A DNA stretch of 58,629 nt from Desulfobulbaceae bacterium. Lineage in GTDB: Bacteria; Desulfobacterota; Desulfobulbia; Desulfobulbales; Desulfocapsaceae. This document shows, one piece after another, positions 44,987 through 53,580 of this stretch (position 1 is its first letter; each line of letters starts with the position of its first letter). The position numbers and the translations under genes were made by a program. Location of the stretch: assembly GCA_031287565.1 (NCBI GenBank), contig JAITSS010000049.1:1-58629 (forward strand), in the 5' to 3' direction. Below the pieces are notes generated by a model. It was not told the DNA's origin. It made no database searches and saw only the letters and a program-made list of their open reading frames with translations.

Positions 44987-45487
44987 ATGAGACCGGGGCG
45001 GCTGGGCCGCTACTACGCAACTCGGTTCAAACGATTGCGAGGCAATCCGCGCTATGTGGCTGGCGGCGTGGCGGTGGGCGTCTTTGCCGCGTTGACGCCG
45101 ACGGTGCCATTCAATACACTTTTGGTCATCATTCTGGCATTTCTCACCCGCACTTCGCTGGTGGCGGCCTTTCTGACCAGCGTGATTGTCAGCAATCCCC
45201 TGACGCTCGCACCGATTTATTCGATTTCCTTTGCCCTTGGCCTTTTGGTGACGCCCTATGACCTGCACTGGAACGCCGTCGCGCCCAGCCTCGCGGCCAT
45301 TTGTTCCGGCGGTGATTTCGCGGCCTCGGCGCATGATTTGTGGCAAGTCGGCTGGCAGGCGATATTGGTTTTACAAGTCGGCGGACTGCTCTTCGCCCTG
45401 CCTTTCACCGCGCTTTCCTACTTCGCCGCTTGGCGGTTTTTCACCCATTTGCGTCGGAAAAGGTTGGAAAAGCATGTCCTGCACTGA
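44987..45487 (+). CDS. DUF2062 membrane protein, first copy
   Basis: A protein of about 166 residues with RLRGNPRYVAGGVAVGVFAALTPTVPFNTLLVIILAFLTR, SVIVSNPLTLAPIYSISFALG and LFALPFTALSYFAAWRFF, the DUF2062 pattern with three or four hydrophobic helices and a basic C-terminus. The biochemical role is unknown. It follows tsaD by ten bases and is followed six bases later by a paralogue. ATG at 44984 is an equally possible start. Confidence 0.85.
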   Translation: MRPGRLGRYYATRFKRLRGNPRYVAGGVAVGVFAALTPTVPFNTLLVIILAFLTRTSLVAAFLTSVIVSNPLTLAPIYSISFALGLLVTPYDLHWNAVAPSLAAICSGGDFAASAHDLWQVGWQAILVLQVGGLLFALPFTALSYFAAWRFFTHLRRKRLEKHVLH

Positions 45488-45493
45488 AACGCT

Positions 45494-45988
45494 ATGGATT
45501 TTCAACGCTTCACCAGATACTACAAACTTCGCTTCACCCGGCTGAAAGGCGACCCGCGCTATATCGCCGGCGGCATCGCCATTGGCGTCATTTTCGGTCT
45601 GACGCCGATGTCGCCGACCCCGGTGGCGATAGCCTTGGCCCTTGTGACCAAAAGCTCGCCGGTCGCCGCCGTCCTGACTAGTTGGGCGCTCGGCAATCCT
45701 TTAACCACACTGCCGATTTATTACATATCTTTCTTGTTGGGGAATTGGATTATTCCCAACAAACTCAGTTGGCTGGATATTCAGCGCAGCCTGGATACGA
45801 TCATGCACGGCGACGACTGGTCGCAATCGCTGCATGTCGTCATGAATATGAGTTGGGAAACCATGGTCGTGCTGTTCGTCGGCAGCCTGGTCTTCGCCCT
45901 GCCCTGCGCCGCCCTGGCCTATGTCGCGGCGATAAAATTTTTCACCCGCCTACGACGAAAAAGGGCGGACAAGCACATCCTGCGCTGA
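45494..45988 (+). CDS. DUF2062 membrane protein, second copy
   Basis: A 164-residue paralogue of the preceding protein. GDPRYIAGGIAIGVIFGLTPMSPTPVAIALALVTKSS and WALGNPLTTLPIYYISFLLG line up with it over the whole length, and both end in FFTxLRRKRxxKHxL. The two probably arose by tandem duplication. In the 57 bases that follow there is a run of ACGAAAA units before rsmA. Confidence 0.85.
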   Translation: MDFQRFTRYYKLRFTRLKGDPRYIAGGIAIGVIFGLTPMSPTPVAIALALVTKSSPVAAVLTSWALGNPLTTLPIYYISFLLGNWIIPNKLSWLDIQRSLDTIMHGDDWSQSLHVVMNMSWETMVVLFVGSLVFALPCAALAYVAAIKFFTRLRRKRADKHILR

Positions 45989-46045
45989 AAACGAAAAACG
46001 AAAAACGAAAAACAAAAGGCGGGAAACGGAAAAGGGAAAACAAAT

Positions 46046-46945
46046 ATGCCTGAGACAAAACAGCCACGCGACCTGCTGCGCGCGCATCTGCTGCGCCCGA
46101 GAAAATCTCTAGGGCAGAATTTTCTGCGCCACCCGCACATCGCCGAAGAAATCGTCAGGCGGGCGAACATCAGCGCCGAAGACACGATCATCGAAGTCGG
46201 CGTCGGTCTGGGCGCTCTAACCGGGCCGCTGGCGCAAACGGCGCGGCGGGTCATCGGCTTGGAAGTGGACCGCGGTCTGATCGCCCTGCATGAAACCGAG
46301 CGCGACCTGCCGAAAAATGTCGAATTACGGCATCAGAATATTTTACAAGCCGACCTGTCGGCTCTGGCCGCCGAGGTGGGAAAACCGTTGCATGTTGTCA
46401 GTAACCTGCCCTATTCAATCAGCCATCCTTTTTTGTTTTTGATGCTCGATAACCGCCGCTTTATCGAGAAAATAACAGTCATGGTGCAGGAAGAAGTAGC
46501 GGCCAGACTGACCGCCGCGCCACCAAGCAAAGAATACGGCGTCGCCACCGCGCTGTTCACGTTGTGCGCCACTATCGCGTCGCTTGTGGAAGTGCCGCCG
46601 GAGATGTTTTATCCGCAACCGACCGTGCGCTCGCGGGTCATACAAATCACCTTCACACCGACACGCGAACCGGCGGCTGAGGAATTCGCGCTGACCAGAA
46701 AAATCATCAAGCACAGCTTCGGCAATCGCCGCAAAACCCTGCGCAACACCCTGGGCGCGACCGGTTTCTGGCGACAATTCCCGGAACTCAACGCCGCTGA
46801 CGGCAAAGCGCTCGTGGCGGAACTCCTGAGCGGCGCGGCAATCGCCGACAAAGCCAGGCCGGAGGAACTCGCGCCGGAAGCCTTTTGCCGCCTGGCCAGG
46901 GTATTGACGACGATGCGGCGGCAGGCGGCTTCACGTTCGACCTGA
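46046..46945 (+). CDS. rsmA: 16S rRNA dimethyladenosine transferase
   Basis: A 299-residue SAM-dependent enzyme (KsgA) that dimethylates A1518 and A1519 of 16S rRNA. KSLGQNFLRHPHIAEEIV opens the domain, GVGLGALTGPLAQ is the SAM loop, and VVSNLPYSIS is the catalytic NLPY. KHSFGNRRKTLRNTL is in the C-terminal RNA-binding part. The purine-rich stretch upstream offers GGAAAAGGG as ribosome site. Confidence 0.95.
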   Translation: MPETKQPRDLLRAHLLRPRKSLGQNFLRHPHIAEEIVRRANISAEDTIIEVGVGLGALTGPLAQTARRVIGLEVDRGLIALHETERDLPKNVELRHQNILQADLSALAAEVGKPLHVVSNLPYSISHPFLFLMLDNRRFIEKITVMVQEEVAARLTAAPPSKEYGVATALFTLCATIASLVEVPPEMFYPQPTVRSRVIQITFTPTREPAAEEFALTRKIIKHSFGNRRKTLRNTLGATGFWRQFPELNAADGKALVAELLSGAAIADKARPEELAPEAFCRLARVLTTMRRQAASRST

Positions 46946-46991
46946 CGCCCATTTTGCGCGTCAGGAAATCAACAAACAGCGGTGGAAAAAA

Positions 46992-47006
46992 TAATCAGCG
47001 TTTCCC
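46992..47006 (-). repeat. Copy 3 of the 15-base motif GGGAAACGCTGATTA (inverted)
   Basis: On the minus strand, GGGAAACGCTGATTA is exactly repeated, ending next to the trmFO stop. The 61-base space between rsmA and trmFO also holds CTGACGC/GCGTCAG arms right at the rsmA stop, but without a T-run. Confidence 0.6.
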
Positions 47007-48323
47007 CTAGTCAAGCAGGTTTCGCCAGACTTCCAGGGCGGCCAGGGCGATGGCGGCGCGTGTTCGCCCGCGTTCCTTTTTGCCCATTTTGCCAGGCGGC
47101 AAAGGTGGAAACAGGCCGAACGTCACATTGGAAGGCTGAAAATGCTGCGGCTCGCTGGCGGTCAGGTGCGCAATCAACGCGCCCAGGGCGGTTTCGGCAG
47201 GCGGCGTCAGCGGCGCGCGATTGGTGGCCAAACGGGCGGCGTTGATGCCAGCGACAAGGCCCATCGCCGCCGATTCGACATAGCCCTCAACGCCCGCGAG
47301 CTGGCCAGCGATAAACAAGGTCGGACGCTTTCGCGTTTGCAGACTGGCGGTCAGAATGTTTGGCGCGCGGATGAAGGTGTTGCGATGAATCGACCCCAGT
47401 CGCAAAAACTCGGCCCGCTCCATGCCGGGAATCAGCCGGAAAATCCGTTTCTGCTCGCCATGCCTTAATTTGGTCTGAAAACCGACCATGTTATAGCCCA
47501 GGCCCGCCGCATCCTCGCGGCGCAACTGCGCCACCGCATAGGGGCGGCGTCCGCTCTGCGGATTTTCCAGGCCAACCGGTTTCATCGGCCCGAAACGCAA
47601 GGTCTCGTCGCCACGCGCCAGCAGCACTTCGATGGGCAGGCAACCCTCAAAATACCTCGGCTCTTCAAACGGACGCGGCGGCACGCATTGCCCATTACGT
47701 AACTCACTGATAAAATTAAAATATTCGTCTTTTTCCAGCGGGCAATTCAGATAATCGCCCGGCCCGTCCTGGTAGCGCGACTTTTCATAAATGATGTCGC
47801 GGTTCAGCGATTCGCCGACCACAATCGGCGCGATGGCGTCATAAAAGGCCAGGCCCGCCTCACCCATGAAGGTGATGAGCGACGCGGCCATGGCGTCGCT
47901 GGTTAAAGGGCCGGTGGCCAGAACGACCGGTTCGCCGTTTTCCGGCGGAAGTTCAAGGACTTCCTCTCTGATCAGCTCAATGGCCGGATGGGCGGCGAGC
48001 GTTTCGGTGATACGCGCGGAAAAGGCGGCGCGGTCAACGGCCAGGGCGCGTCCAGCCGGTACCTGCGTGGCCATGGCCGCGCCAATAATCAGCGAATCCA
48101 AGCGCCGCATTTCTTCCTTCAACAGGCCGACAGCATTGGCGGGATCGGCGGCCCGAAACGAATTGCTGCATACCAATTCGGCCAGATGCGGCGAGTGGTG
48201 CGCCGGGCTGAATCGCTCCGGTTTCATGTCATACAAACGAACCGCGACGCCACTTCGCGCCGCCTGCCAGGCCGCCTCGCAACCAGCTAAGCCGCCGCCG
48301 ATGATGGTGATTTTTTTTGTCAT
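47007..48323 (-). CDS. trmFO: Folate-dependent tRNA (uracil-54-C5) methyltransferase TrmFO
   Basis: A 438-residue flavoprotein that makes T54 in tRNA using methylene-tetrahydrofolate. The FAD motif ITIIGGGLAGCEAAWQAARSG is at residues 5-25. VCSNSFRA, NCPLEKDEYFNF and FIAGQLAGVEGYVESAAMGL are family-specific. ATG at 48323 fits the usual N-terminus; the longer frame upstream is ignored. Confidence 0.95.
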   Translation of the reverse strand: MTKKITIIGGGLAGCEAAWQAARSGVAVRLYDMKPERFSPAHHSPHLAELVCSNSFRAADPANAVGLLKEEMRRLDSLIIGAAMATQVPAGRALAVDRAAFSARITETLAAHPAIELIREEVLELPPENGEPVVLATGPLTSDAMAASLITFMGEAGLAFYDAIAPIVVGESLNRDIIYEKSRYQDGPGDYLNCPLEKDEYFNFISELRNGQCVPPRPFEEPRYFEGCLPIEVLLARGDETLRFGPMKPVGLENPQSGRRPYAVAQLRREDAAGLGYNMVGFQTKLRHGEQKRIFRLIPGMERAEFLRLGSIHRNTFIRAPNILTASLQTRKRPTLFIAGQLAGVEGYVESAAMGLVAGINAARLATNRAPLTPPAETALGALIAHLTASEPQHFQPSNVTFGLFPPLPPGKMGKKERGRTRAAIALAALEVWRNLLD

Positions 48324-48517
48324 GATAAAGTATCGTTTCGCACAAATTTCAGGAAAATCGCAGAGTGGGGCCACCTCGCCCGCTTGCGGGATGGTCGCCA
48401 TGCGAAAATTAGTCTACATCCGTTTCGTCGTCGGCAAAAATTTGTAGAGGAAACCTCGAAAAATTGATGTTTAATGATAGGATTTATCGCTTGAATCATT
48501 GAATAAACAGCGCCTTG

Positions 48518-48613
48518 TCATTTCAGGTCTCTCGCTTCGCTTCGAGCGAAACTCTGCGAGAAATTTCAATCAATAAAATACTGAGATTTCTCGCCGCTTC
48601 GCTCCCCGAAATG
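48518..48613. repeat. Inverted-repeat element with GTCATTTC ends
   Basis: The element starts GTCATTTCAGGTCTCTCGCT and ends CTTCGCTCCCCGAAATGAC. The two outer ends are inverted copies with similar CGAGCGAAG-type inner arms. It resembles the GTCATTxCGAG family of dispersed repeats in Proteobacteria and can fold into a long hairpin. Confidence 0.6.
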
Positions 48614-48704
48614 ACAGGAAAATATGCGATGACTGGATTTTTCAAACCACCCTCTATTGATACGCTAATGAAATATTGAAGGCGCTTGTGAATCAATAGT
48701 CCTA

Positions 48705-48822
48705 GCCATGTATTGCTTCGCTAGCCTCGCAATAACGTGAAATAATTGAAAGAATTGTCACCCCTGCGGAACGAAGCGTCCTGTCTGTCGCCTGCCTGAT
48801 CAGGCAGGCGAAGCAATCTATG
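48705..48822. repeat. Inverted-repeat element around a 20-base perfect palindrome
   Basis: The outer ends ATGTATTGCTTCGC and GCGAAGCAATCTATG are near-inverted copies. Inside lies the perfect palindrome GCCTGCCTGATCAGGCAGGC at 48790-48809. It is a plausible small non-autonomous mobile repeat of the kind ending in GCGAAGCAAT. A second, related motif (TCATTGCGAG) occurs at 39058-39101. Confidence 0.6.
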
Positions 48823-48905
48823 TTGAGAGACCGCATACCCGGTTTCATGCTTTCATAGTCGATCAATATCAACCACATACCGAAAAACGCCACGGACATA
48901 ATCCC

Positions 48906-49709
48906 ATGTGCCTGATCTGGTTTTCCTATCAAAAAACACCTGGCTACAAACTGCTTCTGGCCGCCAATCGCGATGAATTTTTCGTCCGCAAAACCGCGCC
49001 CTTATCCTGGCGTGACGATCTTATCGCCGGTTGGGACGAGGAAGGCGGCGGCACCTGGCTGGCGGCGAATCGCCACGGCCAGATCGCGGCCTTAACCAAC
49101 TTCCGCGACCCGGCCCGGCAGCGAAACAATCCGCCCAGTCGCGGCGAAATCATCCCGAATTGGTTGCGTTCAGGGCGAAGCGCCGAGGTATTTTTGTCTG
49201 AACTGCGGCGGCGGGCCGAACGCTATAACCCCTTTAATCTGCTGCTTTTCGACGGCGAGCGCATGTTTTTTTACAGCAACGCCGATGACCGGATTGTGCC
49301 AATCGCGGTCGGCGCGCACGTTCTTACCAACAGTTTTCTCGACGCCGACTGGCCGAAAGCAAAACGAATCAGCGCCTTGATGGCCGGAATCGGCCAAGCG
49401 GAACAGGCCGAGCCGCGCCAACACGAAACCCGCCGGGAAGTCATCGGCCTGCGACCATCAACACAGACGCCGCTCAAGCCAGAACCATTTTTCGCGGCGC
49501 TCGCCGACCGGCGTCAACCACAAGACACAGAACTGCCGCGAACCGGGGTCGGCCTTGATTGGGAACGGATGCTCGCGCCGGTTTTCATCACCGGCGCGGC
49601 CTACGGCACCCGCTCCTCGGCCTTGGTGGCGGTGGATGCTGACGGGCGCATTGAGTTTTACGAACGCGCCTATCGGCATAAAGAGAAAACGGCCAAGAGC
49701 GGCGCGTGA
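48906..49709 (+). CDS. NRDE (TANGO2-like) family protein
   Basis: A 267-residue protein with the family signature LLLAANRDEFFVRKTAPL at residues 16-33 and an N-terminal cysteine after Met (MCLIWFSY). GGGTWLAANRHGQIAALTNFRDP and TRSSALVAVDADGRIEFYERAY are typical. The N-terminal Cys suggests an Ntn-hydrolase-like fold. In eukaryotes TANGO2 is linked to haem or lipid handling; the bacterial role is unsettled. It converges with the U32 gene. Confidence 0.88.
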   Translation: MCLIWFSYQKTPGYKLLLAANRDEFFVRKTAPLSWRDDLIAGWDEEGGGTWLAANRHGQIAALTNFRDPARQRNNPPSRGEIIPNWLRSGRSAEVFLSELRRRAERYNPFNLLLFDGERMFFYSNADDRIVPIAVGAHVLTNSFLDADWPKAKRISALMAGIGQAEQAEPRQHETRREVIGLRPSTQTPLKPEPFFAALADRRQPQDTELPRTGVGLDWERMLAPVFITGAAYGTRSSALVAVDADGRIEFYERAYRHKEKTAKSGA

Positions 49710-49761
49710 TTGTCGCCACCACTCGCGGGCGCGTGGCGTAAAACATGGGGAATTGGCTTGA

Positions 49762-51597
49762 TCAAAAACCGCGCAGGCGCATTTCGCATAGATCACAGTC
49801 GAATTCCAGGCGTCTGCGTCCGGTCTTATCCACCAGATAGAGCGGCTCCGCTGGCGGTTCGTTGGTCGATTTTCCGCCCTGTTTTCGACATAATCCCAAC
49901 TGATTTTTGATGCAATAACGGCAGGTCATCAGCGGCAGATTCGGGTCGGTGGCGGCAACCACCCTGAGACCGTGGCGGCCTAGAAATTGCCGCGCCGTGT
50001 CGTTTGCGACGACGCGGGCTTCCGGCAAGGGCGCGTTGTCCGGCCAGATTTTTGCCGCCATGTCGCGCCATGCCTCAGGCCGCGCGCGCCTCAGCAGACG
50101 CAAGCGCAGGTGGGCAGCCAGCGCTTGGCGGCGCAATTCGTTGATGGTGGCGACGGGAACAGGGCGGTCGGCTTCGATGCGTGTGTCAATTTCGCGCAAA
50201 TCAAACAGCGTGCCGCCGGTTTTCGCCATTTGGCGGCGCAGTCTCTCGGCCAGGCCGGGCTTGTCTGCCAAGCGGGCGGGCCTTGGCGCGGCAGTCGCCG
50301 GGGCCACCAACGTCACCTCGGAAACCAAACCATCTTCATCGGTCAAGCGGCAAAACAGATGCGCGTCATCGCAGTGGATGACGGTATTTACCTTTAGTTT
50401 TCTTGGCGTCAGGCTTGCGGCCAGTAAACGGGCGAAGGCGCTGTCATGGTTGCGGTAGATTGGGCAGCCTGGTTCGATTCCTGAGACTGCCGCCGCCAGA
50501 TGCAGGGTCTTGCCTTCAACGCGGTTAACGCGAAAGCCTATCAATTTTTTTTGCCGGTTAAACACGCACAGTCCATCGCCGTTCGCTATGGTCTTCTCCG
50601 TGGTAATATGTATTATTTTCCCATCAACCGCCGCAACAGTTCCCAGTTCCTCACCTGTCGATTTGACGGTATCAAGGCTGGCGGGACGATTGTTGCGATT
50701 GTGGACAAAATAGTCGGTCGCGCCACGATGAAAGGTCTTTCGCGGGTCGGGTTCAAAGTCAAAACGACAGTGTCCGGATGAGGCCCGTCTGAGCGTCGCA
50801 TCGTTTTCAAGCAGTTTATCAATTGTCAGGCGATAATGGGCGGTGATGTTTTTGACATAGGCCGCGTCCTTCAGGCGGCCTTCAATCTTCAACGAGCTGA
50901 TTCCAGCCCGCGTCAGTTCATGCACATGCCCCGACAAGTCGAGGTCCAGCAGCGACAGGTAGTGGCGACCATCGCCGAGCATTCGGCCATTTGCATCTTG
51001 CAAACGATAGGCATGGCGGCAAAACTGGGCGCATTCGCCGCGATTGGCGCTGCGGCCAGCGGCCCGTTCGCTGAAAAAGCAACGGCCACTATAGGAAACG
51101 CATAACGCGCCGTGAACGAAAAATTCCAGGGCCAAATCGGTGGCGGCGCGGATAGCCGCGATTTCGGTCAAAGTCAGTTCCCGCGCCAGCACCACCTGGG
51201 TAAATCCTAACTTTTCCAGGAAAGACACCCAGGCCGGGTCGCGGTTATCCATCTGGGTTGAGGCGTGCAGCGGCATCGGCGGCAGATCACATTGCAACAG
51301 GCCGAAATCTTGGATGATCACCGCATCAACGCCGCAATTCCATAACTCATGAATGATGGCTACGGCCTCTTCCAGTTCGCGCTCCTCTAAAAGCGTGTTC
51401 AGCGCCACATAAACGCGGGCGAAGAATTGATGGGCGTATTCGCTGAGCCTGGCAATATCATGAATACTGTTGCCCGCCGCTTGCCTGGCGCCGAAACGCG
51501 GCCCGCCGATATAGACCGCGTCCGCGCCGTGGTTAATGGCGGCCAAGCCGCATTCGAGGTCGCGGGCAGGAGCAAGAAGTTCGATAGGATTATTCAT
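49762..51597 (-). CDS. U32 family protein (RlhA/YdcP-like)
   Basis: A 611-residue protein. Residues about 1-290 are the U32 core: ELLAPARDLECGLAAINHGADAVYIGGPRFGAR and the cluster-type cysteines FVHGALCVSYSGRCFFS and NRGECAQFCRHAY. The C-terminal part ends with CRYCIKNQLGLC and FDCDLCEMRL, as in RlhA, which hydroxylates C2501 of 23S rRNA using prephenate. RlhA and related TrhP proteins need prephenate and probably an Fe-S cluster; the specific RNA target here is inferred. It is the last gene of an overlapping group with arsR and arsM. Confidence 0.87.
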   Translation of the reverse strand: MNNPIELLAPARDLECGLAAINHGADAVYIGGPRFGARQAAGNSIHDIARLSEYAHQFFARVYVALNTLLEERELEEAVAIIHELWNCGVDAVIIQDFGLLQCDLPPMPLHASTQMDNRDPAWVSFLEKLGFTQVVLARELTLTEIAAIRAATDLALEFFVHGALCVSYSGRCFFSERAAGRSANRGECAQFCRHAYRLQDANGRMLGDGRHYLSLLDLDLSGHVHELTRAGISSLKIEGRLKDAAYVKNITAHYRLTIDKLLENDATLRRASSGHCRFDFEPDPRKTFHRGATDYFVHNRNNRPASLDTVKSTGEELGTVAAVDGKIIHITTEKTIANGDGLCVFNRQKKLIGFRVNRVEGKTLHLAAAVSGIEPGCPIYRNHDSAFARLLAASLTPRKLKVNTVIHCDDAHLFCRLTDEDGLVSEVTLVAPATAAPRPARLADKPGLAERLRRQMAKTGGTLFDLREIDTRIEADRPVPVATINELRRQALAAHLRLRLLRRARPEAWRDMAAKIWPDNAPLPEARVVANDTARQFLGRHGLRVVAATDPNLPLMTCRYCIKNQLGLCRKQGGKSTNEPPAEPLYLVDKTGRRRLEFDCDLCEMRLRGF

Positions 51598-52199
51598 GAA
51601 TCCGAGTGGAAAAAGTGGGACTTACAGCCTTGTCTGCCGCTTGACGCCGACAATGCCAAGGTCCAGCCGCCCGCATGATGAAAATCCGGCTGCGCCGCCG
51701 GATGGCGCAGCGCGTAATATTTTTTCGCTCCGCCGCCGTCAGCCAATACGGCGGATAAACCGACATGGCAGAATTTTCCATTGATTAACTGATGGAAATC
51801 AGGAAAGAACGCCGTAAAATGACAGACCGTGCCTGACCGCCACGAAGTAATACGCGGCTCTGCGGATGGCGTGAGAAACGGCGCGTTCATGCCCTGACGG
51901 TAGCCGGTGAATCGGTACAAATTCCAATGATGTCGCGGGGAAAAATTGATTTCGTAATACGCATCCTGGTCGTTTGCCTGACAAAAACATTCCAAGCAAG
52001 TAGCCTGCCAGAGATGGTCGCGCCGTTCACCACGATGTTCCCGCCTCCGATCCGCCCACCGTGGCGGCAGCGTGGCGGCGCAATCGCCCGTGAGCTGAAA
52101 CATAAGCAGCAGGCCAGACCCACGCCATTGTGCCGCCGCCCGCACCGAAACGCCAGGGAAGCCGTCACCGGAAAAAGGCGAAAGATCCTGAAAAAGCAT
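51594..52199 (-). CDS. DOMON-like domain protein
   Basis: A 201-residue protein. LWQATCLECFCQANDQDAYYEINFSP, WNLYRFTGYRQGM and AKKYYALRHPAAQPDFHHAGGWTLAL match the remembered DOMON-like (CBM9-related) family of cytosolic proteins with unknown function. There is no signal peptide. Its stop overlaps the U32 start (ATGA), and its ATG overlaps the arsM stop by one base (TAATG), so it is embedded in that operon. Confidence 0.72.
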   Translation of the reverse strand: MLFQDLSPFSGDGFPGVSVRAAAQWRGSGLLLMFQLTGDCAATLPPRWADRRREHRGERRDHLWQATCLECFCQANDQDAYYEINFSPRHHWNLYRFTGYRQGMNAPFLTPSAEPRITSWRSGTVCHFTAFFPDFHQLINGKFCHVGLSAVLADGGGAKKYYALRHPAAQPDFHHAGGWTLALSASSGRQGCKSHFFHSDS

Positions 52200-53065
52200 T
52201 ATGATTCCGATGTCTTAGGCGCATCTTTACGCGCCGCGATAGCGACACTGGTCACGTAATCGGCCAATTCCGCGCCCGGCGGCAAATTTTCCGCGATTTT
52301 CTTAAATAAGGCGTCATGCCAGGTTTGCATATTGCGCACATAATCGGGCTTGGGCGTGAGAACTATCGAGATAAAACCGCAGTCTTGCAGCAAACGCCTG
52401 GTTTCCGAAAGCAAAATCGCCCCGGCGACACACCCAATCAACGCCGCCGCCATAAACCGCGCCGCTTCCGGCAAGGGTTGCAGCAGCGCCAGATCGGAGA
52501 CCGATATGGCGCCGCCGGGCTTCAGGACGCGAAAAATTTCCCGCCAGACCTGTGGCTTATCCGGCGAAAGATTGATGACGCAGTTGGAAATCACCACATC
52601 GACCGAGGCGTCGGCCACCGGTAGATGCTCAATTTCGCCCAAACGGAATTCGACATTATCAAGACCGGTCCGTTTTCGGTAAAAGGCGCAATTATGCCGC
52701 GCCTTGCCGATCATCTCCGGCGTCATGTCAACACCGATCACCCGCCCGGTCGCGCCAACTTTTTCCCCGGCCTGAAACACATCAAAGCCGCCGCCGCTAC
52801 CCAAATCAAGCACGACCTGACCCTCTTTAAGCGCGGCTATGGCCAGCGGATTGCCGCAGGATAAACCCATGTTGGCCCCTTCCGGCAAATTGGCGAGACT
52901 GGCTTCGTCATAGCCAACTGATTTAGCCAAGCGCAAGGGGTCGGCATGATTGCCGCGCCGGTTGGAACAGCATGAAGTCCCGGCCATGGCAATGGCGGCA
53001 TAACCGGCCCGCACCGTTTCCCTGACATCTTGATTTTGCTGGCGCTCGTCCTTTTCCTCAGTCAT
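52199..53065 (-). CDS. arsM: Arsenite S-adenosylmethionine methyltransferase
   Basis: A 288-residue enzyme that methylates arsenite. The SAM site is VVLDLGSGGGFDVFQAGEKVG. Cysteines expected for As(III) binding are present: TSCCSN near residue 31, GLSCGNP near residue 70 and the catalytic region VVISNCVINLSPDK. Gene order after an ArsR regulator supports the call. It overlaps arsR by eight bases. Confidence 0.93.
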   Translation of the reverse strand: MTEEKDERQQNQDVRETVRAGYAAIAMAGTSCCSNRRGNHADPLRLAKSVGYDEASLANLPEGANMGLSCGNPLAIAALKEGQVVLDLGSGGGFDVFQAGEKVGATGRVIGVDMTPEMIGKARHNCAFYRKRTGLDNVEFRLGEIEHLPVADASVDVVISNCVINLSPDKPQVWREIFRVLKPGGAISVSDLALLQPLPEAARFMAAALIGCVAGAILLSETRRLLQDCGFISIVLTPKPDYVRNMQTWHDALFKKIAENLPPGAELADYVTSVAIAARKDAPKTSES

Positions 53066-53438
53066 GCTCTTCTCCTGGGCGTCTGATTATATTTTGCTGG
53101 AAAATTTCTTGCGAAATACCACTTTCTTCGCGAAAACGCTGGCATATATCCGGGTTTCCTGAGCAACAATTTTCAGTCAGGTAAGAAATGGTTTCCAGCA
53201 TTAAAGCAATATTGGCGCGATAACGGATATGCCGCCCTTCTCGCTCCATCGTCGTCATGTCGCCCTGAACCAGATTTTTCAGATGAAAGGACAGATTAGT
53301 CTTGGGTATATCCAGCTTGCGGGCGATTTCCCCGGCCACCAGACCCTGTGGCGCGGCTCGCACCAGCAGGCGAAAAATGGCCAGCCTGGCTTCGGAACTT
53401 AAAACCGTGAAGACGGCGGCGGCGTTTTGGGTTTCCAC
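53058..53438 (-). CDS. arsR: ArsR-family arsenic-responsive repressor
   Basis: A 126-residue winged-helix protein. The DNA-binding part is VAGEIARKLDIPKTNLSFHLKNLVQGDMT. The vicinal cysteines ENCCSGNPDIC near residue 92 are a likely As(III) site, placed C-terminally as in the ArsR type of Acidithiobacillus or Corynebacterium. The start is GTG at 53438, only about 16 bases after a TATAAT box, so the mRNA is almost leaderless. Confidence 0.88.
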   Translation of the reverse strand: METQNAAAVFTVLSSEARLAIFRLLVRAAPQGLVAGEIARKLDIPKTNLSFHLKNLVQGDMTTMEREGRHIRYRANIALMLETISYLTENCCSGNPDICQRFREESGISQEIFQQNIIRRPGEEHD

Positions 53439-53454
53439 GTGCGTTTATCGGCTG

Positions 53455-53508
53455 ATTATAGGGCGATTTCGGAAACGATTATCGGGCAATTATTCAACAA
53501 CAATTGAA
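53455..53508 (-). promoter_or_regulatory. ars promoter with operator-like repeat
   Basis: On the minus strand a perfect TATAAT lies at 53455-53460. About 33 bases upstream of it is TTCAA-N6-TTGAA (53493-53508), an inverted repeat that could be the ArsR operator. The -35 region is weak. Confidence 0.45.
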
Positions 53509-53518
53509 CATTTACAAG

Positions 53519-53551
53519 AAAAAAACGGGGAAAGCGTTGCCGCCCTCCCCG
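53519..53551 (-). terminator. Terminator of the thiolase gene
   Basis: On the minus strand CGGGGA and TCCCCG pair around a loop, followed by seven T. It lies 30 bases after the thiolase stop. Confidence 0.75.
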
Positions 53552-53580
53552 CCGATGGATCAGCAATCAGACAACGACAA

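Larger units (their letters stand above)
48324..48905. other. Long divergent intergenic region with repeat elements
   Basis: These 582 bases separate the divergent trmFO and NRDE genes and contain no convincing gene. They are more AT-rich than the surroundings and hold two palindromic elements, at about 48518-48613 and 48705-48822. The remaining sequence shows no RNA gene I can recognise. Confidence 0.5.
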
